DNA of 64,000 nt from Helicobacter bilis (GTDB taxonomy: Bacteria > Campylobacterota > Campylobacteria > Campylobacterales > Helicobacteraceae). The stretch covers positions 99,300 through 163,299 of the forward strand of contig NZ_FZMS01000009.1 in the NCBI RefSeq assembly GCF_900198365.1, written 5' to 3'. The notes beneath the pieces were generated by a model. That model was not told the DNA's origin. It made no database searches and worked only from the letters and a program-made list of their open reading frames with translations. Below, in pieces: positions 38,648 through 48,877 of this stretch. How positions within the stretch are numbered: position 1 is the first letter of the stretch; each line of letters starts with the position of its first letter. The translations under genes and the position numbers were made by a program.

Positions 38648-39409
38648 ATGCTAGAAATTGGTATTTTTGGGGCAACAGGTAGAGTAGGTAAATTATTAAT
38701 TGATGAGATTCTAGAATCTAAAAAAGCTAGTCTAGCAAGTGTGTATGTGCGGAATGAATTGCAATATAACATTCCATCAAATACGCTTGTTACAAACAGT
38801 ATGGCTGATTTTTTAGAATCAAGTCAAGCCGTCATTGATTTTTCAAGCGCAGAGGCAACTAAGAATCTGCTAGAGTATGCAAAGACACACCCCACACCAC
38901 TTGTGATCGGCACAACGGGTTTGCAACCATCGCACATTGAGCTTTTAAATGAATGTAGCAAAGCTATGCCTATTCTATATGCGACAAATATGAGTGAGGG
39001 TGTGGCTATGCTAAATAAGCTTGTTGCTCTGCTTAGCGCACAACTTCGCAACTATGATATTGAAATCACAGAAATTCATCATCGCTATAAAAAGGACGCG
39101 CCATCAGGCACAGCTCTAACTCTCGCGCAAACTGCAGCAAGTGCTAGAAACCTAGATGAAAACGCCCTTAAGTTTGGTAGGGAAGGCATAGCATTGCGTA
39201 ATAAAGATGAAATCGGTGTGCTAAGTCTTCGTGGTGGCGATGTTGTCGGTCGGCATGTCGTTGGATTCTATGCTGATGGTGAGTATATCGAGCTAACGCA
39301 TAATGCAACTTCAAGGGCTACCTTTGCAAAAGGTGCTTTGTATGCAGCCCTTTGGCTTGCGAAGCAGCAAAATGGGCTTTATAGTATGCAAGATATTTTT
39401 GAGTTTTAA
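38648..39409 (+). CDS. dapB: 4-hydroxy-tetrahydrodipicolinate reductase
   Basis: 253 residues: GIFGATGRVGKLL (NAD(P)H), GTTGLQPS, and EIHHRYKKDAPSGTAL holding the catalytic His pair and Lys. Second committed step of lysine/diaminopimelate synthesis, using the product of DapA (387). A phase-variable methyltransferase begins 13 bases after its stop and may be transcribed from the same promoter. Confidence 0.95.
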   Translation: MLEIGIFGATGRVGKLLIDEILESKKASLASVYVRNELQYNIPSNTLVTNSMADFLESSQAVIDFSSAEATKNLLEYAKTHPTPLVIGTTGLQPSHIELLNECSKAMPILYATNMSEGVAMLNKLVALLSAQLRNYDIEITEIHHRYKKDAPSGTALTLAQTAASARNLDENALKFGREGIALRNKDEIGVLSLRGGDVVGRHVVGFYADGEYIELTHNATSRATFAKGALYAALWLAKQQNGLYSMQDIFEF

Positions 39410-39421
39410 TACGGAGTGATT

Positions 39422-40449
39422 ATGCAGATAAAAGATTCTCATACTATAAATGGTATCACATACTTTACCCCCCCCCCCCCATTATATCAAGCACACTAGA
39501 CACAGACATTAGCGATACTTCTAAATCTAGCTTAAATACAGAATCTAATGCAAACTTTCACTTCCCAAGTGAAGGTATGGATATGCTATATCTAGCTGAA
39601 AATAAGCATTTTTGGCATATTGCAAGGCGAGAGTTTATCTATCAAGAGATAAGCCGTATTTTAGCCTCTTTATATCCGCAAGATAATGGCAAAAGCACAA
39701 AGATTCTAGATTTGGGTGCTGGGACAGGGAGTGTTACAAGGCATTTTTTATCGCAAGGTTTTAATAATATTGCATTAGGTGAAATCCACCCGCAAGGCTT
39801 AGAATACGCTAAAACCTATGGTATAAAAGACTTGTATTGTATGGATTTACTTGATGTGCCTTTTGCAGATGAGTTTGACTGCATTTTTGCCTTTGATGTG
39901 TTAGAACACATTGATGATGATTTAGTAGCGTTAAAAAATATGAAAAGTATGCTAAAAAATAATACAAAAAGCCTTTTAGCCTTAAGTGTCCCAGCACATA
40001 AATGGCTGTGGAATGCCCACGATGTGAGCGTGCATCATAAGCGACGATATACTAAAAATGAGCTTGTCGCTATTATGCAGCAAAGTGGCTTTGACATTGT
40101 ATGTGCGAAGTATTTTTTCATTTCTATTACGCCATTACTTTGGGTTAGGGCATTGCTGCATTCTGCACCATATCCAACGCAAGATTCTCATATTGCAAAA
40201 TCTCAAGCAAGTCAGCAAAATAACACATTAGATTCTCATACAGAATCTAGCGAAAAATCTAGCACAAACACAGAATCTGTGGCGGAATCTCACAAAGAAG
40301 AATTACGCGATACGCCACCGCCCGCACTTATCAATAAAGCATTACTAGGAATCTGTCGGCTAGAAAATAAGATTCAGCACTATCTCCCACAAAATCTTAG
40401 CGCCCCATTTGGTGGCTCACTGCTTGTAGTGGGGAGAAGTATAATTTAA
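39422..40449 (+). pseudogene. phase-variable class I SAM methyltransferase, OFF by poly-C frameshift
   Basis: ATG 39422, with GGAG seven bases before it, opens a frame that runs into C13 (39468-39480) and then stops at 39497 after 25 codons. The downstream frame is open from just past the tract to 40449, and one more C (or two fewer) joins the two into a 342-residue protein. Methyltransferase features: ILDLGAGTGSVTRHF SAM motif, FAFDVLEHIDDD, SVPAHKWLWNAHD, then PFGGSLLVVGRS. This layout resembles methyltransferases found with cell-surface glycan genes. A Ser/Thr/Asn-rich insert (40180-40310) carries AGATTCT words. An alternative start at 39583 with GAAGG seven bases upstream could bypass the tract, so OFF is likely but not certain. 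Confidence 0.8.
39468..39480 (+). repeat. C13 homopolymer, slippage site
   Basis: Thirteen consecutive C in the 5' part of the methyltransferase gene, the only long G/C tract in the window. Long poly-C/G tracts are the usual contingency switches of Helicobacter and Campylobacter. Confidence 0.9.
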
Positions 40450-40706
40450 TGTGGGTTAAAATAATAATTTAATATTTTTTAACCCTAAAAGCAGTAACAT
40501 TACTTATCATAAAAAGTTAAAGACATAAAAAGCAAATTTGTATGATTTTATGAATGATTTCAAAATATTTATAGAGTTAAAATTTATTTTGTAAATACAT
40601 GTTGAGTATTGCTTTTGTGCTATGTGTTGTATGCAATTTTAACATAGATAAATTCTCATTTTTTCAGTATAATTCAAACTTTTTATATCACTTATTTGGT
40701 TATTAT

Positions 40707-43700
40707 ATGTTTAAGATTCAAAGTGCTATTTATGAGACTTTTATAAAAGAAGCCCCCGAGTATATACAATGCAGTTTGCAAGATTTAATCGCTTGTGATA
40801 TTTTGCAAACACAAATCAAATCGGCTATAAGCACAAATCACACAAACAAAGATAATAGCTATATCCAATTGCTACTTAATCTTTCAAAAGATTCTAATAT
40901 TTGTCATACTGAGTCTTTAGGCGAAGTATCTAAAAATCTAGAATCTACAAAAGATTCTAAAAAAGATATTTCGACTTTGTCTCAAAATGGCAAGATTCTA
41001 GATTCTAAAATAACGCACCCTAAACCCTGCACCCACCCAGATTTGGTAGAGAATCTAGAATCTAGTAAGTCTCCAAAACATTTAACAGAAATCCTAACTC
41101 ATGTAAAGACTTCATCTCTCAATCAAACTCTCACAAATCACACGAAAAATAAAAATACACCACAAATTTTAATTTGTTCTAGCGAAGAGATTCTATTAGC
41201 AAAAGAAGCCCTTTGTGCTATCTTCAATCTAGCTTCCATGCAAAAAACAAAAAAGGAAGTAAAAGAAAGCGCACTGCCAATTGTATTGCCAGATATTAGA
41301 CTTAGCCCATTTGATAGCACACAAAGTTTTTATGAAGAGTTTCATGAACTTTTTGCAAAGCTTGCCCTATGGTATGAGAATGATTGCAAACAGATTCTAA
41401 TAAGCCCACCACATACACTCATGGCATTCATGCCAAGCAAAGAGTTATTACACAGCTTCTGTGTGCAGAAAAATGAAAATATCGTTGTGAAAGATTTTAT
41501 AGCCACACTCATTCATTATGGCTATGAGCATGTAGAAATTGTTGAGATGCAGGGCGAGTTTTCACATCGCGGAGACATAATTGATATTTTTATCCCTAGC
41601 TTTGAATTTCCAGTAAGAATAAGCCTCTTTGACACAGAGATTGAAGAGATTAATTTTTTCAATCATGAGACACAATTAAGTCAAAATGAAATGATAGAGA
41701 ATCTAAAGATATACCCCGCTATCTTTAGTCTCGATGAATCCCAGCACACACTCTTAGAATCTCGTATAAAAGAGTTAGATAATACGCTAGAGTGTAGTAT
41801 AAACTCACTTGGATTCTGGTTTTTAAAGGACATTGGCGGACTTGATTTTTTGAAAACTTATAGCCATGTTTTTACACCAAAGGCATTAAGCGAGTATCTT
41901 TTAAACCTTGAGTTTGTCATGCCAGAAGTATTGCCACAAACTAACACAGAGTTTTATGTTTTAAAAGATTCTATAAATTTTAGAGACCTTGAGCCACTAA
42001 AGCTATCACAAATACATAATACACTAAAGCTAAATAGCAATAAAGATATAACAATCCTTAGTCCCACAAACGCTATGCTAAAAAGCTATAATCTAGAATC
42101 TTTATCTATAAAAACAAAGCAAATAATCACCCCCTTTTATCTTAATATCACTTCTAATGAAAAGCTATTTTTAAGCCTACAAAAACCACAAATCGTGCGT
42201 AAAAGAAAGGTAAGACTAGAGCTAGACGCACTAAAAGTTGGCGCTTATGTCGTGCATAGTGAATATGGCATTGGAATCTTTGAAGCTATAAAGCAAGTAA
42301 GCATTATGGGCGGCTTGAAAGACTTCATAAGCATTATTTATGCTAATGATGATAGACTGCTTTTGCCTGTTGAAAATCTCAATATGATAGAGCAGTATAG
42401 TGCTTATGATTCAGTGGTAAGGATAGATAAGCTTGGGAAATCAAGCTTTTTGAGACTAAAAGATTCTATCAAAGAAAAGCTATTTGCTATTGCTAATGAA
42501 ATTATTAGATTACAAGCGCAAAGAACTTTAGCTAAAGGCGTAAAAATAGAGCTTGAGACACCAGACCAAATCACCGCATTTAATGCTTTTGAATCTAGCA
42601 GGGGCTTTACACTCACACAAGACCAAACCCATGCGATACAAGAGAGTCTTAAAGATTTAAAAAGTGGCATGATTATGGATAGATTGTTAAATGGCGATGT
42701 AGGCTTTGGTAAAACAGAGGTTGCTATGAGTCTTTGCTTTGCTAGTGCATTGAATGATTTTAATAGCATTGTGCTAGTGCCTACAACCTTGCTTTGCAAT
42801 CAGCATTTTGAAAGCTTTAAAGAAAGACTGCATAATACAAAATTGCCTAATGGTAAGATTCTATACATTACAAAAATAGATAGATTCACAACCGGAGCAC
42901 AAAAAAGGGCTATACAAGAAAATTTTAAAGATAATATACAGATTATAATCGGTACACATTCACTTTTTAACCTTGAGATAGAGAATCTTGGGCTAATGGT
43001 GATTGATGAAGAGCATAAATTTGGCGTAAAACAAAAAGAGCTTTTAAAGCAAAAAAGCCTTACAACACATATTCTATCCATGTCTGCAACCCCAATCCCT
43101 CGCACACTTAACATGGCTTATTCTAAACTAAAATCAATCAGTGAGCTAAAAACACCACCATTTTTTAAACAAGAGAGTAAAACTTTTGTAAAAGTAAAGC
43201 AAGATTCTCTCATAAAAGAAGTGATTTTGCGAGAGTTAAGAAGAGGGGGACAAATCTTTTATATCTTTAATAACATAGCAAAGATTAGCACAATACAAAG
43301 CTATTTGCATGATTTATTACCACAGCTTAGAATCTTAGTATTGCATTCTCAAATAAATCCAAAGGACACAGAAAAAGGTATGCTTGCGTTCTTAAAAAAA
43401 GAGTATGATTTACTGCTTTGCACCTCCATTGTAGAATCTGGCATTCATCTCCCAAATGCAAATACGATTATAATCGATGATGCACATAATTTTGGCATAG
43501 CAGACTTGCATCAATTAAGAGGCAGGGTAGGCAGGGGCAAGCATGTTGGCTTTTGCTATCTTTTAACAAGCGAGAATATCACGCAAGATGCAGCAAAAAG
43601 GCTACTCTCTTTAGAGAAAAACTCATATCTTGGAAGTGGGGCAGCCCTTGCATATCATGACTTAGAGATTAGAGGCGGTGGGAACTTGCTTGGCGAGGCA

Positions 43701-44171
43701 CAAAGCGGACATATTAAGCAAGTAGGCTTTGGTATGTATGTGCGTATGCTAGAAGATACCTTGCAAAGCCTTTTGCAAAACGAGCAGCAAGAACAAAAGG
43801 TAGATATTAAGCTATCAGTTTCTGCGTTTTTAAAGGAGAGTTTAGTCTCAAGTGAGCGTATGCGACTTGATTTATATCGGCGTTTATCACAGGTTAAAAG
43901 TGAATTTGAAGTGCGTGAGATTGAGGGCGAAATAGAGCAGAGATTTGGCAAGCTTGATATATATAGTTTGCAGTTTTTAGAGATTATTATTATTAAAACA
44001 CTCGCTTTGCAGCTTGGCATTAAAGCCATTAGCAACGCAGGATATAATATAAGTCTTATAGGACATGATGATACAAGAATCACACTTCAATCCCCAACAA
44101 AAGATGATGATGATATTTTAAATACGATTAAAACAAAACTAAAAGAACTTATAGGAATGTTGAAGAAATAG
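40707..44171 (+). CDS. mfd: transcription-repair coupling factor with expanded N-terminal insert
   Basis: 1154 residues from ATG 40707; an ORF start at 40599 adds only hydrophobic noncoding-like sequence. UvrB-like region, CarD-like RNA-polymerase contact domain (KVGAYVVHSEYGIGIFEAI), helicase domain with Walker A LLNGDVGFGKTE, DEEH box and RGRVGRG, and C-terminal TRCF domain (RLDLYRRLS). Mfd pushes stalled polymerase off damaged DNA. H. pylori Mfd is about 1000 residues; the extra lies at residues about 60-150, where the palindromic element (40901-40993), a G-quadruplex motif (41018-41038) and several AGAWTCT words are translated as Ser/Lys/Asn/Thr-rich sequence. Confidence 0.92.
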   Translation: MFKIQSAIYETFIKEAPEYIQCSLQDLIACDILQTQIKSAISTNHTNKDNSYIQLLLNLSKDSNICHTESLGEVSKNLESTKDSKKDISTLSQNGKILDSKITHPKPCTHPDLVENLESSKSPKHLTEILTHVKTSSLNQTLTNHTKNKNTPQILICSSEEILLAKEALCAIFNLASMQKTKKEVKESALPIVLPDIRLSPFDSTQSFYEEFHELFAKLALWYENDCKQILISPPHTLMAFMPSKELLHSFCVQKNENIVVKDFIATLIHYGYEHVEIVEMQGEFSHRGDIIDIFIPSFEFPVRISLFDTEIEEINFFNHETQLSQNEMIENLKIYPAIFSLDESQHTLLESRIKELDNTLECSINSLGFWFLKDIGGLDFLKTYSHVFTPKALSEYLLNLEFVMPEVLPQTNTEFYVLKDSINFRDLEPLKLSQIHNTLKLNSNKDITILSPTNAMLKSYNLESLSIKTKQIITPFYLNITSNEKLFLSLQKPQIVRKRKVRLELDALKVGAYVVHSEYGIGIFEAIKQVSIMGGLKDFISIIYANDDRLLLPVENLNMIEQYSAYDSVVRIDKLGKSSFLRLKDSIKEKLFAIANEIIRLQAQRTLAKGVKIELETPDQITAFNAFESSRGFTLTQDQTHAIQESLKDLKSGMIMDRLLNGDVGFGKTEVAMSLCFASALNDFNSIVLVPTTLLCNQHFESFKERLHNTKLPNGKILYITKIDRFTTGAQKRAIQENFKDNIQIIIGTHSLFNLEIENLGLMVIDEEHKFGVKQKELLKQKSLTTHILSMSATPIPRTLNMAYSKLKSISELKTPPFFKQESKTFVKVKQDSLIKEVILRELRRGGQIFYIFNNIAKISTIQSYLHDLLPQLRILVLHSQINPKDTEKGMLAFLKKEYDLLLCTSIVESGIHLPNANTIIIDDAHNFGIADLHQLRGRVGRGKHVGFCYLLTSENITQDAAKRLLSLEKNSYLGSGAALAYHDLEIRGGGNLLGEAQSGHIKQVGFGMYVRMLEDTLQSLLQNEQQEQKVDIKLSVSAFLKESLVSSERMRLDLYRRLSQVKSEFEVREIEGEIEQRFGKLDIYSLQFLEIIIIKTLALQLGIKAISNAGYNISLIGHDDTRITLQSPTKDDDDILNTIKTKLKELIGMLKK
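40901..40993. repeat. in-frame palindromic element, copy 2
   Basis: Left arm 40901-40931 (TTGTCATACTGAG, then GCGAAGTATCT); right arm 40964-40993, whose reverse complement begins TTGCCATTTTGAG and ends CGAAATATCT. The loop has AGAATCT and AGATTCT. It is read inside mfd as C-H-T-E-S ... S-K-N ... K-D-I-S-T-L-S-Q-N-G-K, the same frame as copies 1 and 3. Confidence 0.75.
41018..41038 (-). repeat. G-quadruplex-forming repeat inside mfd
   Basis: On the minus strand: GGG-T-GGG-TGCA-GGG-TTTA-GGG, four runs of three G with loops of 1, 4 and 4, the canonical quadruplex pattern. It is on the template strand of mfd. Two partial copies are at 2554 and 57693, so this is a dispersed repeat, not chance. 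Confidence 0.8.
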
Positions 44172-44466
44172 AGTGATTGTAATATATAATGGATTGTAAA
44201 ATTATCCCCAATGCTTCAGAGATTCTAAATAGCTTTCAGTTAGAATTGGTAAGTAAAATATAGAATCTAATCTAGCAAACATTGTAAAGCAAATAGTTGC
44301 AAAATTCATTTACCGCAAGACTAAAACACACATTTTAAAATAAATACTCTAAGATTTAAACCCTTATGTATCAAGCAAGATTACACGCTATTTACTTCTT
44401 CGCGAGTCATTCTTGTTGTAAGATTCCATACTTTTTTACAATAAACTTTTATATTTTGATCTTACA

Positions 44467-45057
44467 TTAACTCTTACTAGAGCGGGTCATAACGCTATCA
44501 ATTAAGCCATATTTTTGTGCTTCATCTGCACTCATATAAAAATCTCTTTCACAATCTTGTGTGATTTTTTTCACACTTTGACCTGTGTTTGCGGCTAGAA
44601 TATCATTAATGATAGTTTTTAGTCTTAGAATCTCTTTTGCCTGTATCTCAATATCTGTTGCCTGTCCTCTAGCCCCACCCAAAGGCTGGTGTATCATAAT
44701 CCTTGCGTGTGGCAGGGCGTAGCGTTTGCCTTTTGTGCCACAGCTTAACAGAAATGCACCCATAGATGCTGCCTGTCCAACGCATATAGTGCAAATATCT
44801 GGCTTGATATAGTTCATCGTATCATAAATGCTAAATCCACTTGTAACGCTACCACCGGGTGAGTTAATATACAAAAACACATCTTTTTGCGGATCTTCTG
44901 CCTCTAAAAAAAGCAGCTGGGCTACAATCGAGCTTGATACAGAATCATCAATTTCACCGCTTAACATAATGATTCTATCTTTTAATAAACGAGAATAAAT
45001 ATCATAGCTTCTCTCTCCCCTACCTGTCTTTTCAATAACATAAGGAATGTAATTCAT
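44467..45057 (-). CDS. clpP: ATP-dependent Clp protease proteolytic subunit
   Basis: 196 residues with the catalytic Ser98 in GQAASMG and His123 in [24 protein letters not shown] and the usual Asp in DCERDFYM. Forms the tetradecameric chamber used by ClpA (6540) and ClpX (26452). It has its own -10 (TATAAT at 45094) and ribosome site AGAGAGG. Confidence 0.96.
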   Translation of the reverse strand: MNYIPYVIEKTGRGERSYDIYSRLLKDRIIMLSGEIDDSVSSSIVAQLLFLEAEDPQKDVFLYINSPGGSVTSGFSIYDTMNYIKPDICTICVGQAASMGAFLLSCGTKGKRYALPHARIMIHQPLGGARGQATDIEIQAKEILRLKTIINDILAANTGQSVKKITQDCERDFYMSADEAQKYGLIDSVMTRSSKS

Positions 45058-45093
45058 ATCTTTACCTCTCTTTAGATTCTAAATAAAGTCGTT

Positions 45094-45099
45094 ATTATA
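45094..45099 (-). promoter_or_regulatory. -10 element of clpP
   Basis: TATAAT on the minus strand in AACTATAAT, 36 bases before the clpP ATG. Confidence 0.6.
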
Positions 45100-45124
45100 G
45101 TTAAAAACACACTAAATCAAACAA

Positions 45125-46417
45125 TTAAGCTTTTAGCTCTTTAAAACTCTCATTTGCTTTTTCAATCACTTCATCGATAATTGCTTCATTAAAAGGCTTA
45201 CACATAAAGCTTGTTTCAAATTGAGATGGTGCAAAATTTACACCTTTTTCAAGCATTTTTGCATGGAATCTTGCATAAAACTCTGTATCAGATTTTGCCG
45301 CACTATCCCAATCTATCACTTCATTTTCTGCGAAAAAGAAGCCCATCATACTGCCTCTAACACAAGTTTGCAGGGCAATATCATATTTTTTTGCAGCAGA
45401 TTCTAAGCCTTTTGCCAATCTATTTGCTAGAGATTCTAATCTCTCATAAAGCCCTTTATCTTGTTTAATGATGGCTAGTGTAGCAAGTCCAGCACTAACA
45501 GCGATTGGATTCCCACTTAGTGTGCCCGCTTGATACACGCCGCCAATGGGTGAAAGCATATCCATAATATCAGCCCTACCGCCAAATGCAGCAAGTGGCA
45601 TACCACCACCTATAACCTTACCATAAGTGCTTAAATCTCCCCTCACGCCATAAAACGCATAAGACCCTTGCAAACTTGCCCGAAATCCACTCATCACTTC
45701 ATCAATGATTAGCACAATATTCTCTTTATCACAAAGATCTCGCAAACCTTGTAAAAATTCCTTCGTCGAGGGCACAAGTCCCATATTACCAGCAATAGGC
45801 TCTATGATAATGCAGCCTACATTGCCACTTAACTTTATGCACTCTTTTACAGAATCTAAATCATTATATTTTGCTACAAGCGTATGTTTTGCAATATCTT
45901 GTATAACGCCTTTTGAGCTAGTCTCGCCAAAGGTTGCAAGCCCACTCCCACTTTTTACCAAAAGACTATCACTATGCCCATGATAGCAGCCCTCAAACTT
46001 GATAATATCATCTCTCCCGCTAAATGCCCTGGCAAGTCGCAAGGCACTCATAGTAGCCTCTGTTCCGCTATTTACAAAGCGGATTTTCTCCACACCCTCA
46101 CATACACTTATGATTTCTTTCGCTAGATTTGTCTCTAGCTCCGTTGGTGCGCCATAGCTTAAGCCCTTTGCTACCGCTTCTTGCACGGCTTTTACCACGA
46201 AACTATCACTATGTCCTAAGATAAGCGGTCCATAGCTTTGCACAAAGTCAATATAGCGGTTATTATCCTCATCAATGATATATGCCCCTTTTCCTTCCTT
46301 AATAAATCGCGGTGTGCCACCCACACTGCCAAACGCACGCACAGGGGAATTCACCCCGCCGGGTATAACCTGCTTTGCCTCATTAAACGCATTGATACTA
46401 TGTAAAATCGTTTGCAT
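45125..46417 (-). CDS. hemL: glutamate-1-semialdehyde 2,1-aminomutase
   Basis: 430 residues, class III aminotransferase fold: [19 protein letters not shown]-binding Lys in [17 protein letters not shown], and [12 protein letters not shown]. Makes 5-aminolevulinate in the C5 heme pathway; hemN is at 20006. Ribosome site AAGGATAAAGAT before the ATG. Confidence 0.96.
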   Translation of the reverse strand: MQTILHSINAFNEAKQVIPGGVNSPVRAFGSVGGTPRFIKEGKGAYIIDEDNNRYIDFVQSYGPLILGHSDSFVVKAVQEAVAKGLSYGAPTELETNLAKEIISVCEGVEKIRFVNSGTEATMSALRLARAFSGRDDIIKFEGCYHGHSDSLLVKSGSGLATFGETSSKGVIQDIAKHTLVAKYNDLDSVKECIKLSGNVGCIIIEPIAGNMGLVPSTKEFLQGLRDLCDKENIVLIIDEVMSGFRASLQGSYAFYGVRGDLSTYGKVIGGGMPLAAFGGRADIMDMLSPIGGVYQAGTLSGNPIAVSAGLATLAIIKQDKGLYERLESLANRLAKGLESAAKKYDIALQTCVRGSMMGFFFAENEVIDWDSAAKSDTEFYARFHAKMLEKGVNFAPSQFETSFMCKPFNEAIIDEVIEKANESFKELKA

Positions 46418-46521
46418 ATCTTTATCCTTATATTATCTTACCACTTGTGTGAATCTTGTTTATTAGAATGCCCATCTTAAATCAGCCTTTAATCCAAACA
46501 CTTCACACATATACAAGTGTG

Positions 46522-46530
46522 ATTATAACA
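46522..46530 (-). promoter_or_regulatory. -10 element, probably of hemL
   Basis: TGTTATAAT on the minus strand, a perfect extended -10, about 105 bases before the hemL ATG, implying a leader of about 95 bases. Confidence 0.5.
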
Positions 46531-46826
46531 AAAATCTAATATTTTTTAATCATTAACATGATTTGCATAATATTTAAACACTAAGAGATGTTGAAAAATT
46601 AGATATCTTGCCTACCCAAGATGATAATAAATTGGGTTCTATGTTTACAAATACGCAGTAATTAATAGATAATAAACTCAAGTCCTTGTGGTGTATTATC
46701 AATGATTTTCAAGGATTATGATATTCCGACACAAAAGCAAATGTTTTATCAGGATTAGGTTAAACATGTTTCGTTAATGCAACGATTTATTATTGTTTTG
46801 TATAAAAGATATTAATATTTTATGTG
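46531..46826. other. gene-free region between hemL and the YrdC gene
   Basis: About 300 bases (409 with the hemL leader), A/T-rich. No ORF, RNA or clear repeat. Confidence 0.5.
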
Positions 46827-47306
46827 TTATCGAATCTTTTTTATCCTATTATGCCCTATTTTTAGAATCACACTGCTTTTTGTAGCAAAAATCCCGCGTT
46901 TATCAAGCACGATAATATCACTTACACTCTCTGCAAACTCCATGGAAAAATCACCATTTGTGGGGTTTGCTGATGATGAATATAGCCATTTAAAGCCTTG
47001 TAGAAAATCATTGTGTAAAGTATCTTTTACCACTCTAAAGCTACTTCCATTTGGCAGTATAAATGAAGTTTTTTTAGCCCTTCTTATCATATTTCGCATA
47101 GAAGTGGGTGTGCGATGTGGGATAGAATCTAGCTTTGCTATCTCCTTTAAAAGCGGTTTGTTGAGATTTGCACCCTTTTTTTGATTAATGATTCTAGAAT
47201 CTTTTGATAATAGTCCTATGGTGGTATCTGTCTGGGCAAGTATTACTGCATTATGTATTGAATCTAGGCTTAAAGGCATAAGATTTATGGGGCATGTTTT
47301 AGACAT
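46827..47306 (-). CDS. Sua5/YrdC-family protein, short form
   Basis: 159 residues, related to threonylcarbamoyl-AMP synthases that start the t6A modification of tRNA. Family traces: VILAQTDTTIGLLSKD (P-T-D-T-x-Y-G-L), the KKGANLNKPL loop, and SSANPTNGDF (S-x-N-x-S-G). The N-terminus is shorter than usual TsaC and no second Sua5 domain is present. Whether it supplies t6A or has a side role is open. It starts eight bases after the aroA stop. Confidence 0.75.
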   Translation of the reverse strand: MSKTCPINLMPLSLDSIHNAVILAQTDTTIGLLSKDSRIINQKKGANLNKPLLKEIAKLDSIPHRTPTSMRNMIRRAKKTSFILPNGSSFRVVKDTLHNDFLQGFKWLYSSSANPTNGDFSMEFAESVSDIIVLDKRGIFATKSSVILKIGHNRIKKIR

Positions 47307-47314
47307 GTTGTATC

Positions 47315-48646
47315 TTATTGTATCTTAGCAAAGTATGAAAGTAAGTCTAGAAAGTTTGGAAAAGAAGTTTGGATACATTCAGTATCTAGTATCTTACCGC
47401 CGCACGTACAAGCAGCGATAGCAAAACTCATGGCAATGCGATGATCACCTTTAGAATCTACCACGCCTTTTTGAAGTGTGCCGCCTATAATATCAAAGCC
47501 ATCATCATATTCTACACATTGTATCCCAAAGCTTTTTAAGCCTTGTGCGACAACAGAGATTCTATCACTCTCTTTTACGCGTAATTCTGCGGCGTTGCGT
47601 ATCCTTGAAGTCCCTTTTGCGACACTACAAGCAATGCTTAGGGCGGGTATCTCATCAATTAACCATGCGATATTTTCTGTAATATCCACTGCCTTTAGTT
47701 CTGTGCTAGAGATTGTAATATCTGCTATTTTTTCATAGTCATTTTTCTCGTTTTCATAGCGTATTTTTGCACCCATTTTTTCTAGAATCTTAAATGCTTC
47801 AATACGCGTTTTATTTATCATTACACGCCTTAGAGTGATTGAAGTCTCTGGCATAATGCACGCAAGCACAGCAAAGAAAAATGCTGATGAAGGATCATTT
47901 GGGATTGATACATCAAAGGCTTTTAGCGGCTTATTTTTCATATCAAAAGCACCAAAGGGCGTGATATGTAATTTATCATCTTTTTGTTGTAAATAGGGAT
48001 TTTTCTGCAGGGCATATAGCATATTTTCTGTATGATCTCTACTTAACTCACATTCACTAAATACTGACTTTTCACTGCCTTGTAATGCGGCTAGTATCAA
48101 TGCGCTTTTTACTTGAGCTGAAGCGATTTGTGAGTGATATGTGAATCCTTGCAATTTGTTTTTGCTTGGGATAACACAGAGTGGGGCGACTTCTTTTACG
48201 CCATCTTTAGTCTTAATTATGCGTGAAGTAATATTTGCCCCGATTGAGCGAAGTGGCTTAAGGATTCTCCCCATTGGACGAGCATGTAAATATATGTCTC
48301 CACATAGCACCGCATAGAGATTTGCCCCTGCTAATAAACCTGTGAAAAGTCGCATAGAAGTCCCAGAATTACCACAATATAAAATATCATTTGGGGTTTG
48401 TAGCCCCTTTTTTGGTGGGGTGAGTAGCAAGTCCCCATTTTTTTCAAATTTTGCTTTAAGTCCTAGATTCTGTGCGATAGTAAGGCTTCTTTGCGTATCT
48501 TCTGCGCGTAAAAAGTGCTTTACTCTGCATGTAGAATCTGCAAAGAGACTAAACATGCAAACACGATGCGATAGGGATTTATCACTTGCTAAAATATCTA
48601 AGTCTGCTCGTATTTCTTGCTGTATTGGCGAAATTTCTAGATCCAT
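47315..48646 (-). CDS. aroA: EPSP synthase
   Basis: 443 residues: GNSGTSMRLFTGLLAG for the phosphoenolpyruvate pocket, ARPMGRILKPL, SAQVKSALILAAL, ELSRDHTENML and the C-terminal RVKESDRISVVAQGL, then KGDHRIAMSFAIAA. Sixth step of the shikimate pathway. AAGGAATATT before the ATG. Cotranscribed with the YrdC gene. Confidence 0.95.
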   Translation of the reverse strand: MDLEISPIQQEIRADLDILASDKSLSHRVCMFSLFADSTCRVKHFLRAEDTQRSLTIAQNLGLKAKFEKNGDLLLTPPKKGLQTPNDILYCGNSGTSMRLFTGLLAGANLYAVLCGDIYLHARPMGRILKPLRSIGANITSRIIKTKDGVKEVAPLCVIPSKNKLQGFTYHSQIASAQVKSALILAALQGSEKSVFSECELSRDHTENMLYALQKNPYLQQKDDKLHITPFGAFDMKNKPLKAFDVSIPNDPSSAFFFAVLACIMPETSITLRRVMINKTRIEAFKILEKMGAKIRYENEKNDYEKIADITISSTELKAVDITENIAWLIDEIPALSIACSVAKGTSRIRNAAELRVKESDRISVVAQGLKSFGIQCVEYDDGFDIIGGTLQKGVVDSKGDHRIAMSFAIAACTCGGKILDTECIQTSFPNFLDLLSYFAKIQ

Positions 48647-48877
48647 AATATTCCTTGATAAGACCTACAATTTTGTATAAGTGAAAATAGTATAGTATAG
48701 CTTAGCATAGAGACAATAGATTCTAAACACATTATATAAATCATCTTGCCTTTATAATAAGCTAATAGACAACACTAAACAATAGGGCTTAGTGAAGATT
48801 TGTAGTTAAAGAGTAGGCTTAGTGTAAAATGCTTGAAAGATTCTATACAAACTACAACATAATCAAATTATTACAGA

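Noticed and set aside
40599..40706. N-terminal extension of mfd
   Set aside because: Hydrophobic, noncoding-like, and not part of the Mfd family.
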